A stretch of DNA of 47,766 bases, taken from Lobulomyces angularis. Lineage: Eukaryota > Chytridiomycota > Chytridiomycetes > Lobulomycetales > Lobulomycetaceae. Where the stretch lies: positions 9,086 through 56,851 of the forward strand of contig JADHYX010000111.1 in NCBI GenBank assembly GCA_027604685.1. Direction: 5' to 3'. How positions within the stretch are numbered: position 1 is the first letter of the stretch; each line of letters begins with the position of its first letter. This document shows positions 11,634-23,200 of the stretch, one piece after another. Below the pieces are notes generated by a model. The model saw only the letters and a program-made list of their open reading frames with translations. It ran no database searches and was not told the DNA's origin. The position numbers and the translations under genes were made by a program.

Positions 11634-12435
11634 TTAAATAATAAAAGAAATAGTTAGTAAAAAAACAAAAACACTAAATTTCAGACCACCTAAATGTTTT
11701 GCATTATTATTTAAATTTTCAGATCCAGGTTCAGTGGGAGGAACAGTTGAGTTACTGGTTAGGGAATAAAACCATACACCTAATAATAAAAAAAATTATT
11801 AGTGTTAAGTAAAGATATTTTTTTTAAAAAAAGTGATGCTGTATAAATATTAATATTACATCTCATTGGATGTGAGCTCCCAGTCATATCGGCTAGAGGA
11901 AAAAGTTAAGAATAGGGTCAATTTACAGAATTTTCTTTTTTTTACCCATCATAGTGAAACCGTTTCCAGGACCAAAAGTTATAGACTCCACAACACTTTG
12001 GGGAGGATTTAGTAGATTAAATGTGTTGGTTGTAGCATCTGCCATCTATATAAGAAGTAAACTTCAGGTTAATGTTGATTAGCTAGATTTTTTGCATACC
12101 CAAGTGGCAGATGGATAAGAGCAGAAGCACCCAGCAGGTAAGTTGGAAAAAGTTTGAGTAGTATTTAATACGGAGTTGGTAGTAGTTGCAGTAATTGTTT
12201 TTCCACAAGCTTGAGAACAGAGTGATTGAGTGAAAGGAGGAGTGCAAGTTAAGCTCTTTTGCGAAAAAACACCATTCAATACCAAAGCCATTCTACAAAG
12301 AAAACCTTGTGTTTGTGAAGTTTTTGTGTAGGTTTTTTTTGATCCAGAATATTTTTTTTGAATAGAATTTTTTTTTTGAATAGAATTTCTTAACACAGCC
12401 AAAGCTGAATAAGGTGTGAGGCAATTATTTAAAGG
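11634..12435 (-). CDS. Cys-containing secreted or GPI-anchored surface protein (5' end unresolved)
   Basis: Four exons join in frame. The longest (12103 to about 12435) has paired cysteines: GFLCRMALVLNG, SLTCTPP, SLCSQACGKTI and AGCFCSYPSATW. It is followed by ITFGPGNGFTMM, SHPMRCVWFYSL and the C-terminus NNNAKHLGGLKFSVFVFLLT. Small residues after Asn, then a hydrophobic tail to the last codon, fit a GPI-anchor signal. The first exon is not identified: a TAA lies in frame at about 12470, so the 5' limit given is the acceptor-like CTTATTCAG near 12415-12435 or slightly upstream. A signal peptide exon probably lies within 12440-13095. No family was recognised. Confidence 0.5.
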
Positions 12436-13095
12436 CAATTGATTTTTAAGATGAAAGCATTTCAAATTGTAATATTAAGCATCCAATTATAACCACAGCT
12501 CGATCAAACTTCAATGACAATTGTAATTTTCCAAATTATCTTTTTTATTTAATGTATTTTTTTAAATTTTGTTGAACTTAATTTGTTGAAAAACTTGAGG
12601 AATTTTTTTTTTTTAATAAAAGTTAAAGAAGTTCCTAGATTTAATGAAATTTTTATTTAAATAGTTTGAATTTTATTCAGTTAAAATTTAGGAAGAACGG
12701 ATGAAATTTGGAAGTAAGATTTGCCATTTTCAACTTAAGTTGAGTACACTAGAATTATAACGGGCATGTTTAATGTAAATATGTCTAATAACATTTAACT
12801 TTTTTAATTGGCATAAACAGAATCTTTGCTACTTTTCTATTCCAAAGTTTTTCAGTGATTTACATTAAATATTTTTGGCTATTATTGTTGCTCAATAATA
12901 GATATTGCATTGATATTTATTTCAAGCAGATTTATACTATTAGAAAATTTTACTTTTTATTTGCGGACATTTAATTTTAAAATAACCTAATTCATTTTGT
13001 GGTCCAAAATAAAATAAAAATTTTTTTTTATCTATTATCAAAGCTAGGATCGAAGAGTAAAGTTTTTGTATAAAAATGGTTTGCTAATAATAAAG
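12436..13095 (+). other. Spacer, probably holding an unseen first exon
   Basis: The stretch separates the 3' end of the receptor gene from the surface-protein gene. It is less homopolymeric than other spacers. Several short minus-strand ATG frames exist (for example near 12765, opening MPVIILVYST), but none joins convincingly to the downstream exon. Confidence 0.4.
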
Positions 13096-16000
13096 CTAAC
13101 TCATGATTACAGAGTTTCTTTTAGGGTTAATTTCTCCATTTACTCTTGGAAGCTTCTCAACAACAGGACTTTGTATGGAAGCACTTTTAGAATCTTCGTT
13201 TTTTTTTACTTCAAGGTTGTTAACTTTTGAATTACTATTATTGTTTATCTTTGAACCGCTGCTTTTGTTTACTTTCGAGTTACTATCATTGGCTATTTTC
13301 AAACTACTATTATTTGTTATCTTCGAAGAACTGTTTTCTGTTATCCTTGGAGAGCTGCTAGTGCTTGATGTTCCTTCGACCACTTGTTCGGAATCAGTTA
13401 CAGGTATTTTAAATTTCTTTTCAGAAAAAAAGCTGCTATTTTTTGATACACTGTTTCTCAATACCTTCAAATCTTCTTTTTTAAAACTCAGCTTATTTCC
13501 CAAGGTTAAAAATATCTTTACTGTCGCATTGTAGAGTATAATTATCGATGTAACCAATAACGCTAAATCTAAGTCATTTACAGCAAATTCCACCTACATA
13601 TTAAAGCGCTTAAATTTTGATAAAGCTTGTAAATTTACCAAGTAGATAATAATCATTGAGAAACTAAAATTGTACATCGCTATCCCATTTAATTTATATT
13701 CTGAAAACTGATTCCAGGAGGCTTAAAAATTGGTGAACAACTATTAACGTTTCTTATAAATAAAAAATTATACCCCGTGTTTGAATAGTTAAAAACAATC
13801 CAATTACAATAAAAACTAATTGAAAAAAGATCGGGACAAGAATCCAGATATTTGAGTACTTTTGAACACATTCAAAAATATTCGTTCCGTTATAGTCTTC
13901 TAACAGTAGCTTTTTTGGATTCATTAAGTGCCATACAACTAAATAGATGCAGACTAAAACAAAATATAAAAATGATTGTTATAATTAATTTTTTTTCTAC
14001 TTGCAGCAGTGGACCCAAAGACAACAAAATATAAAAAGTACTTTTGTTTAACAAACGTATTTCTCACATCAATGTTTTTACTTTTTCTCAAAACAACTGC
14101 TACCCTATACGATTTTGCAACCATACCACCAAATATAAAGCAAAAGCTGATATTATCTAAGTATTGAATCAACATGCAGCTATCAAACTTATGAAAACTA
14201 ACATGAATCAAAACTATGCAATACATCATTGCGATTCCTACCAAAGAAGTTATTAAAATATTGATTTCCGAAGCTTTGACTAAATTTTCATGTCTAACTA
14301 AAATTATGTAAATTATGCTTAAAATAGTTATAGTGATTCCAATAATGCTAAAAATCTGCATAAATACTTCAGATATCTTATTTCTATGATGATAAATTTT
14401 TTTTGAGTTTAAACAGAGATTTTGGTTATTTCCAACTTCCACATGATACTTTTTGTTTATATTTTTCACTTCAGTTACAAAATTTTCAAAGTATCCGTAG
14501 TTACAAAATCCACCATCCTCATCAACTTCATCGTAAGTATTTTGTGAAAAGGCGTGAGTATCGTCAAAAATTGTATGATGATAAAATCCTGAAAAAGTTT
14601 CTTCTTGAAATTGAAAAACTCTAGTAGTGTAAATGCTGTTTATAAACTCAATCGGATCCGTAAAGTTTTTACTTCTGCGCAAGACTTCCACAACAAATAA
14701 TCCAGTTAAGTAACTAATATACTCACTCTATTTTTTGTTACATAGGTATTTTTTATTTTCGTGTTAAACTAGATTAAAAGAGTGAATGATTACCTCTGAC
14801 AAATCGTAGTTAATAATAGATTCCGCATCTTTATAGAAACTTCGAACGATTAAATTATCACTCTCACTGTAATCTAGAACACTAGAAGTGCAAAATGTTT
14901 TTTCTTCAGCTTGAGCTGGTATTTTTTCTTTTAAATCATGGCTAGATACAAATGTCGGAATCAAGTAATATGATTTGACGAATTTTGCCTCTAATTTATT
15001 AATCGTAATGTAAGTAAAGCTTTCATCGCCAATAATAAATATTGCTCCGGGCTCTGAAAAGAATGGAATTTCTTCATCATAATTGATAAGTATAACAGAA
15101 GATAAACTCTGATCATAGCTTGAGGTTAGGTAATCCTTTAATTCCTTTTCTTTTTCGTGGAATTCTGTAGAAATTATCGCGGAAAAGGTATTTACTCTCA
15201 GCTGGTTAAATGCAAATGTAAATAATAGTTGAACGTTGTCAAAGAATGAAGGAATTAATTGTATAACAGAAGGTGAACTGGTATAAACACGCAAGTCATT
15301 AACAATAGGGATAGAGTTTTCATTGAGCTATTAGATAAAAAAAAAATTATTTGTTATAAATAATGACTAATGGACAATTCTCACAGTTTTCCTAGCCTCT
15401 GAAAAACTCGAATTCCACATTGGCAACAATAAAGCAATAACTTTTTTATCTTTTAGAGTTTTTGCAAAGTCGTTAGCAACAGTTGCATTATCACCATCAT
15501 TATTAATTAAAAGTGAAACAGTAATTCCATTCATTACTCCTTTTTCATTCATTGCATTGAAAGCTATTTTCAGGCCATTTACAAATGCCATTCCGCGACT
15601 TGTTTCCAAATTGGTTGATATGGCAAAAAAAATTTCTTTTGGTAATTGAAAGCGCACACCACATGTTGCAAATTGAAAGTTTGTAGAAGGCACTTCATAA
15701 TATTCTTGGTTAGTCTCGTTAACTGCGCTAATCCAAATCTTTCTTGCACCCTGATTACAACGACAACCTGCTCCAATTAAGTCACAGGAAGTATCGCCAA
15801 ATGGACCTATTCTTAAATCTCCTATGTCAAAAATAGAAGTAGAGTAAACTGTTTTTAGAAAACTCTCGTTGGTAAATTCTTCAGGTGGAATTCCATTCAG
15901 TTTCATTTTTTTAAAAATTTCGATTGCAAATCTTGCAGTGACATAACCCTCTAAAAATAAAGCATGTACACTAGTAACAGTACTGTTGACTTTTTGATAA

Positions 16001-17312
16001 GCAAAATGATCTCGAATTAATTCTTTAACTAGAGAGCTTGATTTTGATGTGTAAAGAGGAAGACCTTGAGTCACATAAAAGTTTCTAGAAGATTCAATGC
16101 CTCCAAGCTTTATCATTTCGTTCAAAACAGCTGCTGGGGATGTAAAAGTAACAGCCATAAATACAACATTAGGATTAATTTTTTTGACAGCAACAACAAA
16201 CGGGGCAATTGCCTGATACGTTCCAAACATACAAATTGCCTGGGGCTTTCCCTTAAAGATTTGATTTATTCCTTCTGTTACATTTGCAGTATTTCTTTCA
16301 TAATGTCCAGTAGAGTGTACCGAAAGTGATTTTTCTTGCACTATTTATTAGAGATTTTAGCTGACTTAAGTTTTTGCATAGATAGTTTTATTACAAGATT
16401 TGGTAATTCCATCTAATCCAGTTTGACCATAAGCATCTTTTTGATAAAAGACAGATATTCGTTTTATTCCTGACAGGTGCTCCAATAAAAAGTATATCAT
16501 CGCTCTAGATTCATCGAAATAAGCTTAAAAAGGTGTTGATAATAAAAGATTTTCATTAGTAAAAAGGTCTTACATCCACGAATGTTTATTATTTGGTAAG
16601 GAAACGGTTCCCCTTCCCTAGCTCGTAAAGACATTCCACCGGAAAAATGTCCAATAACTAAAAAAATTAAGTAATTTCTATTTGTAACTACAAAAATTAC
16701 CTGGAATAAATTCTCTGTTAATTTTATCTGACACATAACGTCTCGTAAAATTTAGCTCTGAAGCAACTATTGGTGTTCCCATTGTTCCAATTAATGCAAA
16801 CACTTCCTCGTTTTCAATGAAATCAATCAGGTTGTTTTTAGCTAAAAATGAAAAATAAAAATATATATAAACTAATGCCAACATTCATCATTGAATATAA
16901 TGAAGAAAATATTGGATAAATGGTGGTATGTGATCAAAAGTATAAAATCTAACCTGTTTCAATTTCATAACCATCATCTAGCGTTATTAGTTTAATACTG
17001 AATCCTAGTGTAGTTGCCTATAATTTTTAAAAAAAAAAAAAAAGTTCTGATAAGCGAAAGTTCCTTTATTTGCTAATTTAAAGATAAGAAGCACCTCTTC
17101 AGTATTGAAGCGGGAAAAAGCAGCATCAAGACCATCTTTTAGTCGAATTCCAATAAATCTAGAATTTCCGCTAATTTTGATCATTAAAATTTTGGTATCA
17201 AATTACATTTTGATTCTTACGTTATTGCGCAACTTTGACCTAGTTTTATTTCACGAAATGATACTGAAGCTCTAATTAGCAGCACATAAAAGAGTAGTTC
17301 AAAAAACTTCAT
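13096..17312 (-). CDS. Class C GPCR with two tandem periplasmic-binding-protein (ANF/LivJ-type) ligand domains
   Basis: About 13 exons encode roughly 1200 residues. The ATG at 17312 opens a signal peptide (MKFFELLFYVLLIRASVSF). PBP-I module one follows: REIKLGQSCAIT, LKDGLDAAFSRFN, LITLDDGYEIE, EEVFALIGTMGTP, RISVFYQKDAYGQTGLDG, and GHYERNTANV with PQAICMFGTYQ. It closes with DLRIGPFG and GCRCNQGARKIWI. Module two then starts afresh (GMAFVNGLKIAFNAMNEKG, LINNDGD, IALLLPMWNSS) and is more diverged. The 7TM domain (about 13500-14400) has the class C signature: IIYIILVRHENLVKASEIN after TM1, MLIQYLDNISF, and KSYRVAVVL at TM3. It ends with a TM7 segment DLALLVTSIIILYNATVKI. The cytoplasmic tail is Ser/Asn/Lys-rich. 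It probably senses an amino acid or similar small molecule at the cell surface; the ligand is unknown. Confidence 0.88.
13100..13400 (-). repeat. Repetitive Ser-Lys-Ile/Asn receptor tail (coding)
   Basis: The receptor's C-terminal tail holds about six imperfect repeats of roughly eight residues with the form SSSKITNN, NSSLKIAN, SNSKVNK and SGSKINN. It is low-complexity and probably disordered; it could be a phosphorylation region. The repeat is visible, and the role is a guess. Confidence 0.7.
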
Positions 17313-17869
17313 TTCAATGTGTAATTTGCTTTATAATATGGATTATTCTAATTGACTACTTTCTAAGTACAACGTAATCGACACTTTCTTTAATTTTAAT
17401 GATTCTATAAATAAATTTAAAAATGGAATGTGTCAGTTGTTGGTTAAAAATCGTAATTTAAGGTTGTAAATATAGTGGTAATCCCAGAAATCACGTCAAA
17501 ATGAATTACCAATCAAAGACTTTCCATAGAATTTTATCCTGTCAGTAAAATTTTTTTGTACTGGATTCAAAAAAGTTACAAATTTCTCGCGTTATTGCTG
17601 CGTAGCTTTAATGGCATTGCAACTGTTTGTTTATTTAGACAGTAAGCTATAGCGAAAATCTGGACCAAGGTAATTGGGTTAAACCATGATAACAAAAAGA
17701 AATGGTGAAAATGGGTTAATGTTCGCAAAAAAACAACTGCACTTAGTTTAAAAACTTAGTTTTATGTTTTTATATTGAATTCTACTTTTAGATTGACTTT
17801 TTGAAATGGTAATAATAATGCGCTAAAAGCAACTTTCTATAAGTTTATAAACCAATCTGTATTTTTCGA

Positions 17870-18034
17870 GTGTTATACTCAACAATGAGTTTGAATTCAT
17901 TCATCATTTTAATACCAAATCCAGATTAAATATATTTTGCATTTTTCATAAGATACTTTCTGTGTTATACTCAACAATGAGTTTGAATTCATTCATTATT
18001 TTAATACCAAATCCAGATTAAATATATTTTGCAT
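17870..18034 (+). repeat. 73 bp direct repeat, two copies, 92 bp period
   Basis: A block starting gtgttatactcaacaatgag and ending at attttgcat occurs at 17870-17942 and again at 17962-18034 with one difference (catcat versus cattat). The near identity implies a recent duplication. Confidence 0.9.
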
Positions 18035-18074
18035 ATTGAATGATACTTGCTGTGCAGAAAGTATCTTATGAAAA
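17943..18074 (+). repeat. 20 bp perfect inverted repeat flanking the second direct-repeat copy
   Basis: The arm ttttcataagatactttctg (17943-17962) is repeated in reverse complement at 18055-18074, with 92 bases between. The second direct-repeat copy fills most of the loop, so the region could fold as a long stem-loop or be a remnant of a small terminal-inverted-repeat element. Confidence 0.88.
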
Positions 18075-18213
18075 GCAGAAACAAATGCTGGCGATCAGAT
18101 AAAATGCCGTAAGTAATATTAATTAATAAGGATTTTTTTATACATTAAATCTATTCTTTTTCTAAATAATATAATATTGTTAACTGTGACAAGTAAGTAT
18201 AAAGTGATTAATT

Positions 18214-18854
18214 TTAACAAGGTCTGCAAACTCCAGGTAAACCATTTCTAGAATCCAAACAAAAGCCTAGACATTTTGATAGAAGTTTTTATACTTTTTA
18301 CTAAACGTTTTTTTTTTCCCTTACCAACAAAACATTCACCCCAACACGTCCCATCTGACTTTCTTAACAAGGAAATCAATCCATTATTGTCCGGAAGCAG
18401 TGTTCCAGGACTAGGAGAAAATTAAAAAATTAACCAAATAAACGAATGTTTGAACATTTACCAATCTATAGTTTCAAAAACTTTTTTTTCCCAAATATAA
18501 ACATTAACCAAGAGACTATCATTTTTATGTTTTTTTTTTTTTTTTTAAATATTAAAGACTGATGTTATTTTTCCTTTTTTTTTCATTTGATTTTTCTTAC
18601 CATAAAAATATTAAATTCAAAGAAAGAAATAAAATTGCAAATTTATATCTAGGTTCTAAATGACCTTCTCTGTACCATCGTATCTAATAAATATATTCAG
18701 ATAAATAAAAAAAAAAAAAAAATTTGTTACCATTTGTAAAGTTAAGAGTAAGTACCCACCTAAACACAATCCCAAAAATAAATGCTGCAAATCTTTCATA
18801 AACGCAAAGTAAATACTTTCCAAAATTGTCAACTAGTTTAATTGATTTTGACAT
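18214..18854 (-). CDS. Unrecognised membrane protein with a Cys-rich C-terminal domain
   Basis: Exons join in frame from MSKSIKLVDNFGKYLL (ATG 18854) through CVYERFAAFIFGIVFRWIRW, YKFAILFLSLNLIFL and LLVNVYIWEKKVFETID. The tail has six cysteines: CPGTLLPDN, GTCWGECFVGFCLDS and GVCRPC at the stop (18214). Each of five exons keeps frame across GT...AG introns. One or two membrane segments are likely, with the Cys-rich tail outside the cytosol. Two further in-frame exons lie upstream (18900-19105, opening MQERIKLALTERLAEN), but they do not join this frame. They may be a separate small gene or a longer N-terminus disrupted by a homopolymer error. No family was recognised. Confidence 0.5.
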
Positions 18855-18899
18855 GATTAAAATTTTGTTTTTTTTTTTAAGGACTTGTAAATACGTACA

Positions 18900-19105
18900 A
18901 ATATAGAAATGCTAATAATAGTTCCAAATAAATTTTCATAAAATACGTTCATAGGAGTTTCTTCCAAAAATAGAGGACCTTTTCATTATTAAATTATCTC
19001 ATTTCTATTCTTTCTAATAAAATTAATACCTATTTTTAAAAATATTTTATTTGTTGCATTTTCTGCCAGCCTTTCTGTTAAAGCTAATTTAATTCTTTCT
19101 TGCAT
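18900..19105 (-). CDS. Possible upstream exons of the preceding membrane protein
   Basis: Two exons, MQERIKLALTERLAEN to IFLKI and GPLFLEETPMNVFYEN to ISISIF, join with good splice signals. A donor (GTACGT) follows, but the only downstream acceptor changes frame by one base relative to the Cys-rich membrane protein. An 11-A run lies between them, where a one-base sequencing error is plausible. If the frames are really joined, the protein starts at 19105. Confidence 0.3.
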
Positions 19106-19202
19106 TTACAAAATTTGAATTTTTTCTGGTATTTTCTTTTTCATACCCCGACCTATCAAAAAACTTAGAAAACCCTAGTTCAATTTTTTTTTGGGGATAA
19201 TC

Positions 19203-19927
19203 ATGACAATATTAATCGACATTGAAGGAGATCAGGATGAATGCATTGATGTAAGTCCAGTAGGTTTCGAAAAAATTTACCCTGAAACAAATACCGAAAA
19301 CACCAATACCAACATAGACCATGAAAAGTTAAACTTTATAAAAATGATGCGATTAAAATTTTGCATCAGACCAGATTTTGAGATAACCAAAAATATTATC
19401 TTTGAAGACGGGAGCTTAAATCAAGAGTAAAAAAAAATTTATTTTAATTTATTTTATTTNNNNNNNNNNATTTTACAGTTGATTTAATTTTTTTTTTTAG
19501 CTATTTCAGACCAAAAAAAAATTCAATAATGAAGCAAGAAGGAGAGCAAAGAAAATGGCTAGATTCTCATAGATTATTATTAATTAAAGGAATTGAAAAA
19601 TGGGGTATCGGTCACTTCCGAGAAATTTCTGATGAGTTTCTACCAGATTGGGTAATCTTATAAATAACTTCTTAGTAAAATATGCATTAAAAATTAATAT
19701 TTTTTTATATATATTAGCAACCAAACGATTTACGAATAAAGGCAATGAGGTTGATTGGACGACAAAATTTACAGTTGTATAAGGATTGGAAAGGAAACGA
19801 AGATGACTTAAAACTCGAATATGAAAAGAATAAAGGGATCGGGTTGAAATATAACAGTTGGAGAGGAAATTGTTTAGTCTATGACGATGATGGAAAAGTT
19901 TTGGAAGAGATAAAAAGAGTTTTTTAA
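19203..19927 (+). CDS. SANT/Myb-like protein of unknown role
   Basis: Three exons give about 180 residues. The first opens MTILIDIEGDQDECID and ends SLNQD across an intron that contains the assembly gap. The second is YFRPKKNSIMKQEG followed by a Myb/SANT-like helix set: QRKWLDSHRLLLIKGIEKWG, IGHFREISDEFLPDW. The third continues QPNDLRIKAMRLIGRQNLQL and YKDWKGNEDDL. Trp spacing and GIGHFREI are typical of SANT repeats that bind DNA or histone tails. The RLIGRQNLQLYKDWKGN block is a conserved-looking extension that I believe recurs in uncharacterised fungal proteins; that is from memory and was not checked. Confidence 0.65.
19460..19469 (+). other. Assembly gap (10 N)
   Basis: Ten undetermined bases lie inside the first intron of the SANT-like gene. 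The true gap length may differ. Exons on both sides stay in frame, so no coding sequence appears to be lost. Confidence 0.99.
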
Positions 19928-20235
19928 AAACTTGTACGTTACCAATCAGAAAAAAAAATTAAGTTTTTTCAAATACTTAAATTTTGTACTTGTTTAAAAA
20001 CTTGAAATTGTCAAAAAAAAATCATATTAATAAAAAATTCACTATTTCAAAACATATATATACAAAATTAAGAAAAGAAATAACATAAAAAACTAAATAA
20101 TACAAAAAAAAAAAAAAAAAAAAGATTATGAAGAAATAATAAAAAAATTAAAACAAAATACAAAAAAAATGAATTTGAATTTTTTAAATTTTTTTTAAAT
20201 TTTTTGATTTTTTAAAAGTAATAAATAAATAAAAT

Positions 20236-23200
20236 TTATTTGTATTTTTCTTCCATTAATGACTTGTTTGATGGATCAAGGGAGTTTTGCACTCCAATTA
20301 AAGTTTTTGTAACTGCCTCGGCTGTTCCAATCATTGGTTTCAATACTGCAATGGGAACTGCCCTAATAACTGCTTGTACTTTTCCCTAAAAAATTTAAAA
20401 AAAAAAAATTGCATGTTTATTAACTTATCAATAAATTATAAAATACTTGATTATTCTTTTCATAAACTTCAGTTGGAATGGCTAAAACGGTATTAGCGGC
20501 TGTGGAGATATTTTTTTTTAAGCTATTATATGCCATCCCCACACCTTCTTGGAGATTACTTGGTTGCTCTGAAAATTTACTAAAATGACTGGGGCTTTCA
20601 ACTTTTTTTCCTCCAGAGAGCAGTTGATCGGCTTGCTCCAAAAAAACCTGCGTTCCGGCAGCAAACTTTGTGGTGAGCTTAATGGCTTCCATTGTTGTTG
20701 AAGAGGCAAAGCTCTCTACACCACTCCTTAATCCCCGAATTATTTTACCATCCTTTTTGTATTGGGCAACAGGAAGTAAAATCAAATCTGCTAAGCCACC
20801 TCCAATATTTACCAAAGAGTGTAATCCGGATATACTAGATATCACTTGAGGAACTTGGAGTTTCATATGAGGTAGCCACTGCGCTAACAGAGCTTCAGAT
20901 ATCTTTGACCACCCACTAACCTTTTGAAAGTCAAGTTTAAACAAATAAAAAGGAACATTTTCATTGCCATACCCCGGATAACTGAACTTCTGTTAAATTT
21001 ATTGACGCTCCAGTAAGCATTGCGAAATTCATAAACTCTACAAAATTTCCGTTAGACAAACTTGTTATATCTACATGTTTTGGCTTGTAGTCAATTTTTA
21101 GCTTTATCTCCTCAACTAATATATATTCTAAAATAAAAATAAAATAAGTTTTTCTAAATAAAAAAAAAATTTACGAAAGAACAAATCTTTTTTGGTTTTC
21201 TTTTGTAAGGAGTCCTTTTTTATGGCTTCTATATTGATTTCTCCATGAGTTGGGTCAAACGTGAAAAAATTGATTAGACAACTCAAAGTATCTTGATCTA
21301 TTCTAAGAGAGAGTGGAAGGATTGAAATCTAGTTAATAAAAAATAAGAGCTTTAAACAGCAAAACTATGCTAAACCTTTAGCCGACTTTCTTCTTTGTTC
21401 AGCTTTAAGTCTGGCCGCACGTTCAATAACTCCAAGTTAATCATATTAGACCCATTTTCTCGGGGCTGTTCTCCTAAAGAAGGTGTCAAAAATGACAAAA
21501 ACTTTCTCCAAGAAGAAGTTTCGACATTGTCAACGATATCAAAATCTTTTATTAAAACTAGCAATCTTGATGAAGTAACACTGTCAGCAGAAAAACTATC
21601 ATATTCAACTTTTATCATATTTGCACGTATTTCAACTTTTGGTTCTATTGAGCGATGGAAGTTTGATTTGATAGTGGAAGGCATTCCTAATAATTTTATA
21701 AAAACTAATGAAAAATAAAAATTTTTTACCTGACTCGCCTCTAAAAGTTGGCCTATTTACTAATTCCCTCCTCTTCATGCAGTCCCGATTCCTTTCCCAG
21801 TCAAAACCATCATATATTCTCCATGTCACATTAAAATCGCAAACTCTAACACTAGTTAAAATATCTGATGACCTAAAAGCAAATGAAAAATGTTAAAAAT
21901 GAATAAAAAAAAAAAAAAAAGTAAAACAAACTGGTTATTATTTTGGATATGTCTATCATTTAAGTTTAGTAAATTAGAGTTCAAATAATCCTCAACTAAG
22001 CGAACAGACTGGTCTAAAACCGTTATGATTTCATCTTGTGTGGGTAAAAATTTTGACTGGGATGGGGTCAAATCATTTCGGTTAATTTTTTTGGAAGGCA
22101 TAGCGAAATAGTCCTCCTCAAATAATTCACTAGAGGAGTTCTCAGCATCACTTTGATCTTCATGTACAAGGTTGAAAGGAGCCTCTGGGGAACGAGGACG
22201 AAATGCCTCTTCATCCATATCACCTAATAATTAAACTTCTTAATTACAAGTTAGGTCTAATTTACCTAGGACATCAATTAGCTCGTGAAGGACATATTGT
22301 TGAGGAAAAGTTGCTTCAGTCTCGGTTTCACTGTTAACACCAATTAAATTTTAATTATTACATAAAAAAAAAAAGATATACCAAGTTTCAAGCTCATCTG
22401 CTGCAAAAGAATTAATTAAATTTAAGATAGTATCAAAGGAGTCTGCGCAAGTGTCAATGTATAACTTTTGGTTTGATACAGCAATCTATGAAATTTCAGT
22501 AAGAATGATGATAAACCTGTTAGATGTACTAAACCTCCAACGGGCACGATTCATTTTTAGTTCTAATAAGTAAATCCAAATAATTGCAAGTAGCAAGATT
22601 TGCAAACCCAAGCTTCTAAAAAACTTTCTTGTGAATCTAAAATTAAGAACAAAAGCTTACCTTCAAATAATTACCATCCTTATCTGTTTCTATTCTAGTC
22701 GCAGTGGATAAATTTTTGGAAGAGATTTCTTCAACAAATAAATCAAATTTAGAAACATTGACTTTAAAATCAAGTGAATCTGATTCTGGTATTATATTGC
22801 AACTTAACTAAAAAAATAGTTAAGCTAAGTATCGAACGAAAATTACTTACTTTAAACTTATCAAATTTCAGAATACCGTTATATGGAACCTTATTAAATT
22901 TGTGCTGAAGTGATATATCAAATCCATAAACTGACACATTCAACACTGTTACCATTTCATCTACGTAATTAAGCTAGTAGCAAAAATATTAATTTAAGAA
23001 TAATACAGAAAAAAACAAAATACTGTAGGTGGACTAAAAAAGTTAGTCAAATGTGAAGATATGGTAGAGTCTGGTATGTAATGAATAGTAGAATCATTTA
23101 AGTAGAATCCGATAGTTGCATCTCTAAAGAATGATTCAAGATTATGGTTTACTTCGTATGTCAGGGATACAGTGGGCTAAAGAATAAATTAAAAATATAA

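Larger units (their letters stand above)
17313..18213 (+). other. Spacer carrying a tandem and inverted repeat
   Basis: The sequence here is noticeably less homopolymeric than most spacers and has no sustained frame. Its main content is the 92-base-period repeat and the 20-base inverted repeat described separately (17870-18074). Confidence 0.6.

Noticed and set aside
13103..13534. Plus-strand hydrophobic 143-codon frame resembling a membrane protein
   Set aside because: It is antisense to the receptor's Ser/Asn/Lys repeat tail, which yields Leu/Phe runs artefactually.
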